Position numbers and translations under genes: made by a program. The notes under the pieces are model-generated. The model was not told the DNA's origin, made no database searches, and was given only the letters and a program-made list of their open reading frames with translations. This document shows positions 15,147 to 24,282 of a stretch of 64,000 bases of DNA, in pieces. Numbering within the stretch: position 1 is the stretch's first letter; the number at the start of each line of letters is the position of its first letter. Source of the DNA: K23-9 sp049680365 (GTDB lineage: Bacteria; Planctomycetota; Planctomycetia; Pirellulales; Pirellulaceae); assembly GCA_049680365.1 (NCBI GenBank), contig JBAUHQ010000482.1, positions 1 through 64,000 of the forward strand, written 5' to 3'.

Positions 15147-16847
15147 TTAGAAACCCCGCACAAAACCTCGTTGCATGTTCGCACTTCGAAGACCATCACG
15201 CACACGTTGATACGTTCCTGTTTTACTACTGGTGATCAACACGCCGACGCAGAAACAAAGCAGCCCTGTTTTCAATTGCCAATGGTGGCTTGCCGCTGAA
15301 GTCAGAATCAATGTATCAGGCGTAAACAGAGTGGACGTCATGAACGCGCCCAAGGCGAAGCCAGTCGCAATCGAGAACCAACCCGATCGGCGGACGGCGA
15401 TCGCGTAACCGAGCGAAATGATTGCAGCCGCTAAGAAAGTCGGTGCGATCGCATCAACGGGAGCGGCGACGAAGTGATAGGCCGTTGCGATGATGCCGCC
15501 AACGATCAATAGATACGCTACCGCACGGCGGATCTTGTAGGCAAAGACTGTGTCAAAGCTCCAGCCGATAAACAACAGCATCAGAACGCTCCAAACAGCC
15601 GCTATTGCCATTGCCAACGGCAGTTGAGAACGCGCATTTCCAGCCAAGACGATTGTGGTTCCGACTTGCAAAATTAGACCCAGCCAACGCCATTCGGTTG
15701 CATCTTGTTTTTGGCAAAGCCCGAGCCAAATGACACAAGCGGGGATGGCGATCATCCACTGTTCAAATCCAAGACCAAGCAATGCTGTGGGTTCATGACC
15801 GATGATCGCCAGTGCAAATAAAAACGTCGCCATCAACTGCAGTGCCCCTTTGACTCTGTGAAACCCTGCGTAGATCACAAACAAAATCAGCAACACAAAG
15901 GCGACGGTCATGGTCGACCCGCCCCAAACTTCCAAGCCAGAGTCAAACGAGTAGTACTGCTTTTTGAATGTGTTGGCTGAAAAACTATTGACGCCACACA
16001 CTAAAAACATCGGCGACGAATAGAGTAACGACTGCGCTCGTTCGATTTTTCCGCGAACCAATGCGTCTTCCATTGCCAACGTCAATGCCGCCAGCAACAG
16101 AGGCATCAACAGTAGCGGTTCAAATGAGACGTTTCCCAAAAGTGATCCAAACGAAATCCAGATTGCGTGCGATCGAAATCCTGCCAGCACGGCTAAAATC
16201 ACAAAGGCACTGAGCGGAAACAACGGCCATTTCCATGGCGTTCCGTTTTCTTTCGCCATCTGTTGGCCTCCGCGGACAGCGGGGATTAGCAGCAGGATCG
16301 CTGCAGCGGCGGCAAGCGAGAATAGAAGCGGCGACCAATTGGCCACTTCACTGTTCCCAACGCGAAAATGACTCGCCAGGTAAGGTGCCGCATAGAACAC
16401 GCTCATCAAAGCGTAGTAAGCGGATCGATACCAAAACGCAAATCGAATTCGACAACACCAGAGAACCAGTTCGGTGATCACGTAGGTTCCGATAGCCCCG
16501 GCAAGCAAAAGCTGCCCTGCTTGGTGCCGATCATTCAAGCAAAGTTCGTCAACGGCAATCGAGTATGCCGCTTGGCCGATCATGATGATCAACAGAATGG
16601 ATCGTGCATCCTCCCAGATTCTTCCCCAGCGAATCACAGCGACCGCAGTCACGGCCATCAGTACCGTATAAAGGCTTAGGCTGCTGGTTAAAAAAGACGC
16701 ACGCGAATATTGATCGCTCAGCGAAGCTGCGGCTACTTGCAGCCCATACATCACGAACCCACAACTGATCAGATAGAACGGGTTTTGCGTGTACAAGAAC
16801 CGGCCCAGAGATTGAAACTGCGCACGAAGTGGCGAAGGCGTTCCCAT
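15147..16847 (-). CDS. Polytopic membrane protein of unknown function
   Basis: I do not recognise the family. The 566-residue protein is almost wholly hydrophobic, with roughly 14 to 16 likely membrane helices separated by short polar loops, and no soluble domain or catalytic motif that I can name. The pattern is that of a transporter-sized or DUF2157-like integral membrane protein. ATG 16847 is chosen because AGGAG lies 7-11 bases before it; a TTG at 16865 is the other option. Its neighbours (rhaB and a PilZ gene) give no clear hint of function. Confidence 0.7.
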   Translation of the reverse strand: MGTPSPLRAQFQSLGRFLYTQNPFYLISCGFVMYGLQVAAASLSDQYSRASFLTSSLSLYTVLMAVTAVAVIRWGRIWEDARSILLIIMIGQAAYSIAVDELCLNDRHQAGQLLLAGAIGTYVITELVLWCCRIRFAFWYRSAYYALMSVFYAAPYLASHFRVGNSEVANWSPLLFSLAAAAAILLLIPAVRGGQQMAKENGTPWKWPLFPLSAFVILAVLAGFRSHAIWISFGSLLGNVSFEPLLLMPLLLAALTLAMEDALVRGKIERAQSLLYSSPMFLVCGVNSFSANTFKKQYYSFDSGLEVWGGSTMTVAFVLLILFVIYAGFHRVKGALQLMATFLFALAIIGHEPTALLGLGFEQWMIAIPACVIWLGLCQKQDATEWRWLGLILQVGTTIVLAGNARSQLPLAMAIAAVWSVLMLLFIGWSFDTVFAYKIRRAVAYLLIVGGIIATAYHFVAAPVDAIAPTFLAAAIISLGYAIAVRRSGWFSIATGFALGAFMTSTLFTPDTLILTSAASHHWQLKTGLLCFCVGVLITSSKTGTYQRVRDGLRSANMQRGFVRGF

Positions 16848-17043
16848 CGAAAGCTCCTGACGCAACTAGAGTGAGAGCGAGCAAGACAAGCGATCGGAAA
16901 CATCGGCGACTCCATCGAATGGACGTTGTCACCCGAACGCTTCGTCATTTGATACGAGCCCAGCACTTCGGTGGTTCAAACGACGGTGTACAACGACCGT
17001 GGATTCCGTTGCAAATTGAGCGCAGGGAAGCGGCGGTTCCGAT

Positions 17044-17745
17044 TCACTGGCTGCGGCCAAGGCGATGAATTGAATGTAGGATTGATAATTCTTGTGATGA
17101 TGAAGTCACACTGGCGCCGGTTTGATTCGTTCCATTGACTTCTTTGGACCAAACAATCGCTACCAAAATGTCTTCGCCGCTGGGAAGATGCACAATCACT
17201 TGTTCGCCGATATCCAAGGGAACTTCTGTGCGGAGACGTAGGCCATAGTCAGATGCTTCGACCATGCTCGCTTGGGAAATGACTTTGCCGTGTTCAATGC
17301 GGCACACGCTGACTCGAACTTGGATTTCACGCCGTTGGGAAGTGCGTCGGTCGACTAACGCCATTTCGTTCATCATCGCCAACACATGTGGCGGCAAATC
17401 TTGGCCGAATTCACACTCAAACGTCGTCGTGTCGATCGTGTGACGTCGCGATTTCGTAACGCGTCCCACCAATTCGATTTTGTGATCTTTGTTGCTGTCC
17501 AAGATGCGAATCAGAACATCGCGTTGACTAAGCGTGTACGAAATATCGACTCGCAACGAGCACTTGTTCTTACTGAAGTCCAGGATGAAGCAAGGTGTGA
17601 ACTGTTCGCTTTCGTCGCCTGGCAGGATGATCAATCCAGGAATCAATCCAGCGCATTGCCCAGGGTTGGGGGCATTGGCTGATTGGGATTGAGAAAGCGA
17701 ACGCATTTGCATAACGATATCCAATCGTTTTCTCTCACTTGCCAC
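17044..17745 (-). CDS. PilZ-domain protein
   Basis: Probably a cyclic di-GMP receptor. The C-terminal half has RRTSQRREIQVRVSV (the RXXXR motif), then EASDYGLRLRTEVPL where the family has (D/N)XSXXG, then a beta-rich end with VIVHLPSGEDILVAIVWSK. The first residue of the second motif is Glu, not Asp or Asn, so binding needs testing. The N-terminal half (about 30-115) also has a beta-rich layout with ILDFSKNKCSLRVDI and may be a degenerate second PilZ or YcgR-N-like domain. The start may be GTG 17745 or ATG 17712, which has GGAT before it. Confidence 0.75.
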   Translation of the reverse strand: MASERKRLDIVMQMRSLSQSQSANAPNPGQCAGLIPGLIILPGDESEQFTPCFILDFSKNKCSLRVDISYTLSQRDVLIRILDSNKDHKIELVGRVTKSRRHTIDTTTFECEFGQDLPPHVLAMMNEMALVDRRTSQRREIQVRVSVCRIEHGKVISQASMVEASDYGLRLRTEVPLDIGEQVIVHLPSGEDILVAIVWSKEVNGTNQTGASVTSSSQELSILHSIHRLGRSQ

Positions 17746-17938
17746 TAAAACCGTATGTCAGTGGATTCTTGTGGGCTGTGGCTAACTTGAAGAACCAAGG
17801 CTTGCGGTGGTGATCGATCGACCGGGCAAACGATTGTGCCGGTCTGAACGGTTGTGCAACAAGCAATCACATCGGCTGTTGCTTGGCACGAACGTCTATC
17901 TATTTCACTGAACACATTGTGCGACAAAAATGCGTGGC

Positions 17939-18898
17939 TTACTCGCCTCTTCGTTGGGCAACTCGTAATTTCGCGCTGCGACTGCGCGGGTTGGCTGCGA
18001 TTTCGTTTTCCGATGGGCGCAGAGGCTTTTTTGTCAGGATTTCCCAGCGCTGGTCGTCGCGAAAAGCGTTCTTGACGATACGATCCTCTAGCGAGTGGAA
18101 ACTAATGATCACTGCGCGACCACCCACCGCGATCCAATCAGGAGCTTGGCTAAGCGTTCGCGACAAAATATCTAGTTCATCGTTCACCGCGATTCGCAAC
18201 GCTTGAAACGTCCGCGTCGCTGGATGAATATCGTGGTTCTTGCTCCTTGGCACGCAGCGACGGCAGATGTCTACCAACTCGTCGACCGTGCGTACCGGTT
18301 TACGTTCCTTGGCTCGCTGGACAATCGATCGTGCGATACGGCGACTGAATCGTTCTTCGCCAAATTGGTAAATCGCATTGGCAATTTCTTCTTCCTTGTG
18401 GCTGGCCAACCACTGCGACGCAGGCACGCCATTTTCCGGATCGAAGCGCAAATCCAAGGGGCCGTCGGTGGTAAAACTGAAACCGCGGTCGCGATCAGCC
18501 AATTGGTCACTTGAAAGACCTAGGTCCAGCACCAACGCATCAGCCTTCTTGAGCTCCATCGCCGCCAATGCTTTGGGAGTCTGTTCGTAGCTACCCAAGA
18601 ACACATTCAAACGCGGGTCGTGCGTCTCGCTCTCGACGCGTGCGCTGACGGCTGGATCACGATCCAACCCGATCACATGCCCCTGGCCGCTGGGCAAAAC
18701 ATTCAGCAACAATCGCGAATGACCACCGCCGCCATACGTGCCGTCGACGATCACTTTGGGAGCGACTTGGCTGACCCATTGAACGATTTCCGTTGGCATG
18801 ACAGAGACGTGGCAAGTATCGATTTCCCCCCTGTTGATTTGGTCCTTGGACGTTTCTGCGGTCACTTGATCCTTAGTATTGTTGCGATCAGATGGCAC
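17939..18898 (-). CDS. rsmH: 16S rRNA (cytosine(1402)-N(4))-methyltransferase
   Basis: Methylates N4 of C1402 in the ribosomal decoding centre. The 319-residue protein has VDGTYGGGGHSRLLL (SAM site), VLDLGLSSDQLAD, GPLDLRFDP, the FGEERFSRRIARSIV region and the C-terminal FHSLEDRIVKNAF. In many bacteria rsmH is the second gene of the division and wall (dcw) cluster. Here it stands with no mraZ, ftsL or mur gene. Its start overlaps the last 11 bases of the upstream sugar isomerase-like gene, which suggests coupled translation. The 28 residues before CHVSVMP are variable. Confidence 0.95.
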   Translation of the reverse strand: MPSDRNNTKDQVTAETSKDQINRGEIDTCHVSVMPTEIVQWVSQVAPKVIVDGTYGGGGHSRLLLNVLPSGQGHVIGLDRDPAVSARVESETHDPRLNVFLGSYEQTPKALAAMELKKADALVLDLGLSSDQLADRDRGFSFTTDGPLDLRFDPENGVPASQWLASHKEEEIANAIYQFGEERFSRRIARSIVQRAKERKPVRTVDELVDICRRCVPRSKNHDIHPATRTFQALRIAVNDELDILSRTLSQAPDWIAVGGRAVIISFHSLEDRIVKNAFRDDQRWEILTKKPLRPSENEIAANPRSRSAKLRVAQRRGE

Positions 18899-19847
18899 TT
18901 GTCAGGCTCTTGCTGCAGTGCAGTGATTCTTCCATGTGATCGCTAACTTCCTTCAGACGATCCAGGTTGCCGCCACTGACTTCCGCTGCCAGCCAGCCGG
19001 TGAAATTGATGTCGTGTAACGCCTGTTCGACCGACGGCCAGTTGATGTCGCCTTCGGTGACTTTTGTGAATTTTCCCGTCGCGCGGGAGAAACCCTTGAT
19101 ATCCAGTTTTTGAATTCGTTTATCCAACGTACGAATCCAGCCAGCTGGGTCACCGTATTTCCAGTGGTTGCCAATGTCGAATTGAACGCCGACCCAGGGG
19201 GAATCGAATTCGTCAATGAACGTTGCCAATCGGTCAGCCGTCTGATTCTCATCCCCTTCGTGGTCGTAGCAGAAGTCGTTCCAAACATTTTCGATCAAGA
19301 TCGCGACCTTCAATTTTTCTGCGATTGGCAAGGCTTCCGAGACTGCATCGACTGCGCGTTGGTAGACTTCTTCGTCGGTGCCATCTTTGCCGTGCCCGGG
19401 GACCAGCAGCATGCTTTCGCCACCCACCGCCGCTGTGTTTTCAAGTCCCTTTTTCAGTAGCGTTGCGGCTTCTTGACGAATCACCGGATCAGGGTCGGTG
19501 TGTCGCGTTTGCCAGTGATATTTTCCCACGGTGCCGTCGATGATTAGCCCTGTCGCTTTGGATGCAGCGTTTGCTTCGTCGATATCAATGCTGGGCGCGT
19601 TCAATTCGACGCCTTCAAAACCAGCGTCTTTGGCCATCTGGAATTTTTGCGTCAGCGTGCCATTATCCAGCTTGATCATGCCAATTTTTAGCGTTTTCCG
19701 CAGCCATGGCTTTCCTGTTTCCGCCGCGGGTTTGTCGGCAAATGCCAGCGTGCTAGCCATGCCCGATGAGGCCGCAGCCGCCAGGCCGAGTTGGCAGAAA
19801 AGCCGACGATTGGGGGTTGGGGGAGTTTTCACGGACTGTGGACGCAT
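18888..19847 (-). CDS. Tat-exported sugar phosphate isomerase/epimerase-like protein (xylose isomerase-like TIM barrel)
   Basis: A TIM-barrel protein of the AP endonuclease 2/xylose isomerase-like family. Stretches such as MAKDAGFEGVELNAPS, ILIENVWNDF, VGVQFDIGNHW and KLDIKGFSR carry the acidic and His positions that bind metal in this fold. It starts with a long export signal: polar N-terminus with NRRLFCQLGLAAAASSG, a Tat-like RR followed by a hydrophobic core, so it likely acts outside the cytoplasm. ATG 19847 is chosen since AGGAG lies 8-12 bases upstream. It overlaps rsmH by 11 bases. The real substrate is unknown. Confidence 0.85.
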   Translation of the reverse strand: MRPQSVKTPPTPNRRLFCQLGLAAAASSGMASTLAFADKPAAETGKPWLRKTLKIGMIKLDNGTLTQKFQMAKDAGFEGVELNAPSIDIDEANAASKATGLIIDGTVGKYHWQTRHTDPDPVIRQEAATLLKKGLENTAAVGGESMLLVPGHGKDGTDEEVYQRAVDAVSEALPIAEKLKVAILIENVWNDFCYDHEGDENQTADRLATFIDEFDSPWVGVQFDIGNHWKYGDPAGWIRTLDKRIQKLDIKGFSRATGKFTKVTEGDINWPSVEQALHDINFTGWLAAEVSGGNLDRLKEVSDHMEESLHCSKSLTSAI

Positions 19848-20235
19848 GTCACGCTCCTGAGAATGGATGTGTTGGGACACTGAGTGGTGCTGGGACACTG
19901 GATGCTTGGGTCACTGGATAGTGGGGTAGATTGATCCATGCAGTGTGCCGCGAGTGCAGGAAAGGATTATACGCAGAATCCCATTTGTAGACTTGGGGCC
20001 AGATAATCGTCAAAATAACACTTCCAATGCCCTGCGATTGGCCAGGCCAAGGCATTTCGAGATTCGTTAGCTGGCCGATGCAAGTATAGTGCTGGCAATA
20101 CGTTAACGTCACAAAAGAATTGTCTCAGAAGTTCTTTCGGCAATTCATCGCTTGCTGGGTTTTCGCTCTGCAATAATGGTTTCATTATAAGTGGCAGTAA
20201 CGAAACCTTATGGTTGGTAATCGGTTTAAACAGAC
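19848..20235. other. Divergent intergenic region
   Basis: About 388 bases between the sugar isomerase-like gene and the EF-hand gene. It has three imperfect copies of a 14-16 bp repeat near the minus-strand start and AT-rich sequence nearer the plus-strand start. No gene is supported. Confidence 0.5.
19870..19918. repeat. Three imperfect 14-16 bp direct repeats
   Basis: TGTTGGGACACTGA (19870-19883), TGCTGGGACACTGGA (19888-19902) and TGCTTGGGTCACTGGA (19903-19918), 23 to 71 bases upstream of the minus-strand gene start, where a regulator could bind. Confidence 0.45.
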
Positions 20236-21675
20236 ATGAATATCACACGCACATTTATTGCAATCGTTTGTTGTTTCCTGTTCACGCTCCAAGCGGAAGC
20301 CCAACGCGGTGGTCCGGGCGGCGACCGTGGTGGAGGGGGCTTCGGTGGCGGCGGTGATCGTGGTGGTGGCGGCGGCTTCGGTGGTGGCGGTGATCGTGGT
20401 GGCGGCGGCTTCGGTGGTGGGCGCGGTGGCGGTCCTTCCCAAGGAGGCGGTCCTGGTGGCTCGCGTGGCGGTGGTGGCGGACCTGCAGGTGGTTCACGCG
20501 GCGGGGGCGGTGGATTTGATCCCAGCGGTTTCTTGAGTCGTTTAGACACGAATGGGAACGGCATCTTGGATCCGGATGAACAGCAAGGCCCGGCTCAATT
20601 CATGATCAGCCGTTTGCAACAAGCAGATCCAAGTATCAAAGCTGGTGAACCCATTTCGATCAAAAAGGTGACGGAGTCCTTTCAAAAGATGCGAGAGGGT
20701 GACGGTGGTGGCAACGATCCGCGTGCCAGTCGCGGTGGATCGTCCAACGCCGATGACGATTCTTTGGAAGTCGAGTTGCTTGTGCCAGGGTTTGGTGTCG
20801 AAGAAGAGCCAATTCCTTTAATGGGCTTTGGTGCTGCGGCGGAGATGTTGTCGGTTGTCGTAACCGATGCGGACCTTAAGGAAGCAGCGGGTATCATGCA
20901 GCGTTACGACCGCAACAAGGATGGTTTTATTGCCAAGGACGAATTGTCAAGCCGCTTCTCCGGCAACCCAATGGACTTTGACCGAAACAAGGATGGCAAG
21001 CTTTCCGAGAAAGAGCTTGCGGTTCGTTACGCGCGACGACGCGAAGGACGCGACGAAGCACAGTCCAGCAAGAAGCGTGATGATCGGCGTGACGATCGAC
21101 GCCGCGACGACGACAAGGAAGTGGATGTTTACAACGGGCGGAAATCCTATCGCATGGTGGGCGAAAAGAATTTGCCTGAGGGAGTCCCCGGATTCTTTAC
21201 CGATAAAGATGCTGACGCGGACGGGCAGGTCACGATGGCAGAGTTTGCAACGGACTGGAACGACGATGTTGTGGCTGAATTCTTTAAGTCCGACCTCAAT
21301 CGCGATGGATCGATTACAGCAGCCGAAGCATTGAAGGCAGTCGAGCAAGGTGTCAGTGTTTCGGCACCCTCATCCAGTGGTGGCAGTTCATCCTCGGCAA
21401 TGGCGAGTCGTAAATCATCGGATTCGGATACTGGTGGATCAACAAGTAGTTCGTCCAGCAAAACGCCTGACGCAGGTGGTGGCAAGCCGGATGACAAGTT
21501 GGTGAAGTACGCCGAGCGAATCATCGGTCGCTATGACAAAAATAAGGATGGCGCATTGGTTGCTTCGGAATGGAGCTCGATGTTGATGAACCCTGCTCCT
21601 GCAGACGCCAATCGCGATGGACGCGTCACGATCGAAGAGTACGCATTGCACTTGGCATCTCGATCAAAAAAGTAG
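20236..21675 (+). CDS. Secreted glycine-rich protein with seven EF-hand loops
   Basis: A 479-residue exported protein. A signal peptide (MNITRTFIAIVCCFLFTLQAEA) is followed by a Gly/Arg/Asp repeat region (about 24-93) built of GGGGDRGGGGFGG-like units. Seven calcium-loop sequences follow: DTNGNGILDPDE, DRNKDGFIAKDE, DRNKDGKLSEKE, DKDADADGQVTMAE, DLNRDGSITAAE, DKNKDGALVASE and DANRDGRVTIEE. The fourth has an extra Asp-Ala pair and may not bind normally. A charged Arg/Asp stretch and a Ser-rich linker separate the pairs. Calcium-dependent structure or surface adhesion is a guess; no enzyme domain is seen. Confidence 0.85.
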   Translation: MNITRTFIAIVCCFLFTLQAEAQRGGPGGDRGGGGFGGGGDRGGGGGFGGGGDRGGGGFGGGRGGGPSQGGGPGGSRGGGGGPAGGSRGGGGGFDPSGFLSRLDTNGNGILDPDEQQGPAQFMISRLQQADPSIKAGEPISIKKVTESFQKMREGDGGGNDPRASRGGSSNADDDSLEVELLVPGFGVEEEPIPLMGFGAAAEMLSVVVTDADLKEAAGIMQRYDRNKDGFIAKDELSSRFSGNPMDFDRNKDGKLSEKELAVRYARRREGRDEAQSSKKRDDRRDDRRRDDDKEVDVYNGRKSYRMVGEKNLPEGVPGFFTDKDADADGQVTMAEFATDWNDDVVAEFFKSDLNRDGSITAAEALKAVEQGVSVSAPSSSGGSSSSAMASRKSSDSDTGGSTSSSSSKTPDAGGGKPDDKLVKYAERIIGRYDKNKDGALVASEWSSMLMNPAPADANRDGRVTIEEYALHLASRSKK

Positions 21676-21835
21676 CTCTGGGCAGTGTAGTCCCGTGACT
21701 CAATAGTGCCTGAGCTGATCGGGCACAAAATGCTGCCCATATGCAGCCACAATCACGATGACTGGAAGGCTGCCAGTCGTTTTCTTATGCTGCTAAGGGT
21801 CAATCCATTTATTGCACCCTCCGCAGCTAGCTGTT

Positions 21836-22927
21836 ATGTCCAACGCCGATCTTCCGTCGCTTGTTCGTGTTCCAAGCGACGAATCGTTCGCTCACCTCTG
21901 TCAGTTTTTGGCTGAACGCGCATCTCGCTGGAAAGATGTTGCCGATTGGCCTGCGGAATCGTTACGTGCTTGCGCAAGTGCGGGTGTGTATCGTTGGTTC
22001 TTGCCTGCTGACCAAGGTGGCTTGGGATGGGATGCGGCGGATCAAACGCGAGGCTATTTGAAACTGGCTCAAGCGGACCTGACGACGACGTTCATCATCA
22101 CCCAGTACATCGGAGCGATCAAGCGAATCGCTGGCAGCGGCAACCGTGAATTGATCGACCGTTGGCTCGAGCGACTCGTCAGTGGTGAATCTTTCGGCAC
22201 GGTCGGCATCAGTCATTTAACCACCAGTCGCCGCCATCTAGCCAAGCCAGTTCTTTCGGCAGCAGCCAACGAAACAGGCTTTGTCTTAAACGGAATGGCT
22301 CCTTGGGTCACAGGCGTTGCCTATGCGGACGTCTTTGTCGTCGGAGCAACATTGGCGGATGGACGCGAGTTGTTGGCGGCGATTCCAAGCAAGTGCGTTG
22401 GCGTCGAGCCTGGAGCAGGCATTTCGTTGGTTGCCTTGTCGGCCAGTTGCACCGATCGCTTGAATCTAGATGACGTGCAGATCGACGAATCGATGTTGAT
22501 CGCTGGGCCTGCCGAAAACGTGATGCAGTCTGGTCTTGGCGGAAACGCAGGCGGTTTGCAAACGTCGACCTTAGCGGTCGGCTTAACGCGAGCGGCGGTC
22601 GTTTTTTTGAATGACGAAGCATCACGCCGCAGCGACTTGCAACGTGCGTCTGCTGAGATCACGTCCGAATTAGACCAATTGGAATCGTTATTGATTCGTG
22701 CCGTCGGCGGTGATGCAGACTGCGATACCTCCGACATTCGAGGCAAAGCCAATCGGTTGGTATTGCGAAGCACCCAAGCTGCACTGACCGCCGCCAAGGG
22801 CGCGGGCTTTGTTGATGGACACCCGGTTGGCCGATGGTGCCAGCAAGCGTTGTTCTTTTTGGTTTGGAGTTGCCCCCAAGCAGTCGCATCAGCTCATTTG
22901 TGCGAACTGGCCGGCATCGAATCCTAA
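21836..22927 (+). CDS. Acyl-CoA dehydrogenase family protein
   Basis: A flavoprotein of about 363 residues. The N-terminal helical domain (ACASAGVYRWFLPADQGGLGWD), the central beta domain (FVLNGMAPWVTGVAYADVFVVG) and a C-terminal helical bundle are visible in order. The C-terminal domain is shorter and less conserved than in fatty-acid enzymes, and I could not locate a catalytic Glu with confidence, so the substrate may not be a simple acyl-CoA. ATG 21836 is preferred to TTG 21812. It is convergent with the receiver-kinase gene and has no beta-oxidation neighbours. Confidence 0.8.
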   Translation: MSNADLPSLVRVPSDESFAHLCQFLAERASRWKDVADWPAESLRACASAGVYRWFLPADQGGLGWDAADQTRGYLKLAQADLTTTFIITQYIGAIKRIAGSGNRELIDRWLERLVSGESFGTVGISHLTTSRRHLAKPVLSAAANETGFVLNGMAPWVTGVAYADVFVVGATLADGRELLAAIPSKCVGVEPGAGISLVALSASCTDRLNLDDVQIDESMLIAGPAENVMQSGLGGNAGGLQTSTLAVGLTRAAVVFLNDEASRRSDLQRASAEITSELDQLESLLIRAVGGDADCDTSDIRGKANRLVLRSTQAALTAAKGAGFVDGHPVGRWCQQALFFLVWSCPQAVASAHLCELAGIES

Positions 22928-22944
22928 AGGATTGGTTTGAACTT

Positions 22945-22987
22945 TAACCTCCTCCTAGGAAAAGGCGAGCTTCAGCGAGGAGAGGTT
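22945..22987. terminator. Candidate bidirectional terminator
   Basis: An imperfect inverted repeat, AACCTCCTC on the left and GAGGAGAGGTT on the right, lies between two convergent genes. Base pairing is broken by a two-base insertion, so this is tentative. Confidence 0.3.
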
Positions 22988-23028
22988 TATCAGGCTCATC
23001 CGCTATGCGAGCTCACCAACCCTTGGCC

Positions 23029-24282
23029 TTATGGCATTTCGATCGCTTTGTGCTCTCGTTTTGCTGCGAACGCACGAAGATCGTACGCAAAATCGGCGGC
23101 CGTGTCATAGCGTTTGTCGGGATCATGAGCGAGTGATTTGAGTAAAATTTTCTCCAACGTCTTGCTGAAGTTAGGATTCAGCTTGGTTGGAAGCTCGACG
23201 GTGCCAGAGGCAGCTTCTTTAATCGCAGCAGATCGATCGTCGGTGGAAACGACGACGGGATGTCGACGCAACAGAGTCATGTAAATTGTCACGCCCAACG
23301 AGTAGATATCGCTGCGCGGATCGACTTCCGCATTCTTGCCTTTAGCCTGCTCGGGAGCCATGAACAACGGCGAACCGATCAACAGGCCGTCGACGGATTC
23401 GGCAGAATCTTCCGGGCTAGTCGAACCGAACATGGATTTGCAAAGACCAAAGTCCAGGATTCGCGGCTGGTTGTGCTCATCCACCATGATGTTGGATGGT
23501 TTCAAATCTCGATGCACCACGCCGTGGCTGTGTGCATGGTGAAGTCCATCGCAAACACTGGCCGCTAATTTGATAACTTCCAGCGGCGATGGTTTGGATT
23601 TCGCAATGTGACTTTGCAGCGTTGTTCCCTTGATCAGATCCATGGCAATGTAACCCAGTTTGCTATTGATTTCGGCATCATAAACGTGGGCCACGTTGGG
23701 GTGGTCCATTCGTTTCATGACCTCGATCTCACGCGCAAATCGGCTAAAAACCTGTTCAGTCGCTAGGTCCACTCGGATCAATTTTAGCGCAACTGCACGT
23801 TCTGACTCCAACTGCGTTGCTTCCCAGACCGTTGCGAAGGCTCCCTTGCCAATGACTCGTTTGACGTCATAGCCTGGAATCTGTGGTTTGGACCATTCTG
23901 CGGGCGGGATCGCTTCGATGATTCGTTTGGCGGCAAACAGCCGACTGCGAATCACGACTGATTCAACAGGCTTGGTTAGGTAATCGTCCGCGCCTGCTTC
24001 CAGTCCTGCGATCATATCTTGTTCGGCATCACGACTACTTAAGATCACGACATAGGTGAATGGTCGACGATCGTCTTGTTTGATTTTTCGACACAAGGTT
24101 AGTCCGTCATGAATAGGCATTTGCCAATCCAAAAAAACAATCCGTGGCGGGTCTTCCTCATTGAGTTCACGAAGCACATCCTTGCCGTTGTCGACCGTAA
24201 TCGACTCAAAGTCGTAACGCTCGACGGTTTTCGCCATCAGCTTTGTCCACATCGGATTGTCGTCTGCGATCAGTACTTTCAC
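23029..24282 (-). CDS. Receiver domain fused to Ser/Thr protein kinase
   Basis: A 417-residue hybrid signalling protein. Residues 1-120 are a response-regulator receiver: acidic pair D7-D8, phosphoacceptor D52 in VFLDWQMP, and the switch Lys in DDYLTKP. From about residue 134 a complete Hanks-type kinase follows: glycine loop IGKGAFATV, AVALKLI (ATP Lys), catalytic HRDLKPSN, metal-binding DFG and activation-loop end SPLFMAPEQAKG. No transmembrane or PASTA region is seen, so it is cytoplasmic. Its start overlaps the end of the Hpt gene by 4 bases. The likely logic is that phosphorelay input controls Ser/Thr phosphorylation of unknown targets. Confidence 0.93.
   Translation of the reverse strand: MKVLIADDNPMWTKLMAKTVERYDFESITVDNGKDVLRELNEEDPPRIVFLDWQMPIHDGLTLCRKIKQDDRRPFTYVVILSSRDAEQDMIAGLEAGADDYLTKPVESVVIRSRLFAAKRIIEAIPPAEWSKPQIPGYDVKRVIGKGAFATVWEATQLESERAVALKLIRVDLATEQVFSRFAREIEVMKRMDHPNVAHVYDAEINSKLGYIAMDLIKGTTLQSHIAKSKPSPLEVIKLAASVCDGLHHAHSHGVVHRDLKPSNIMVDEHNQPRILDFGLCKSMFGSTSPEDSAESVDGLLIGSPLFMAPEQAKGKNAEVDPRSDIYSLGVTIYMTLLRRHPVVVSTDDRSAAIKEAASGTVELPTKLNPNFSKTLEKILLKSLAHDPDKRYDTAADFAYDLRAFAAKREHKAIEMP

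Noticed and set aside
20306..20515. Repetitive GGTGGCGG DNA resembling a repeat array
   Set aside because: It codes for the glycine-rich part of the EF-hand protein. The units are not separated by unique spacers, so it is not a CRISPR array.
21112..21200. A frameshift or fusion in the EF-hand protein at its Arg/Asp-rich stretch
   Set aside because: The frame is open throughout and calcium loops continue on both sides, so the charged stretch is only a linker.
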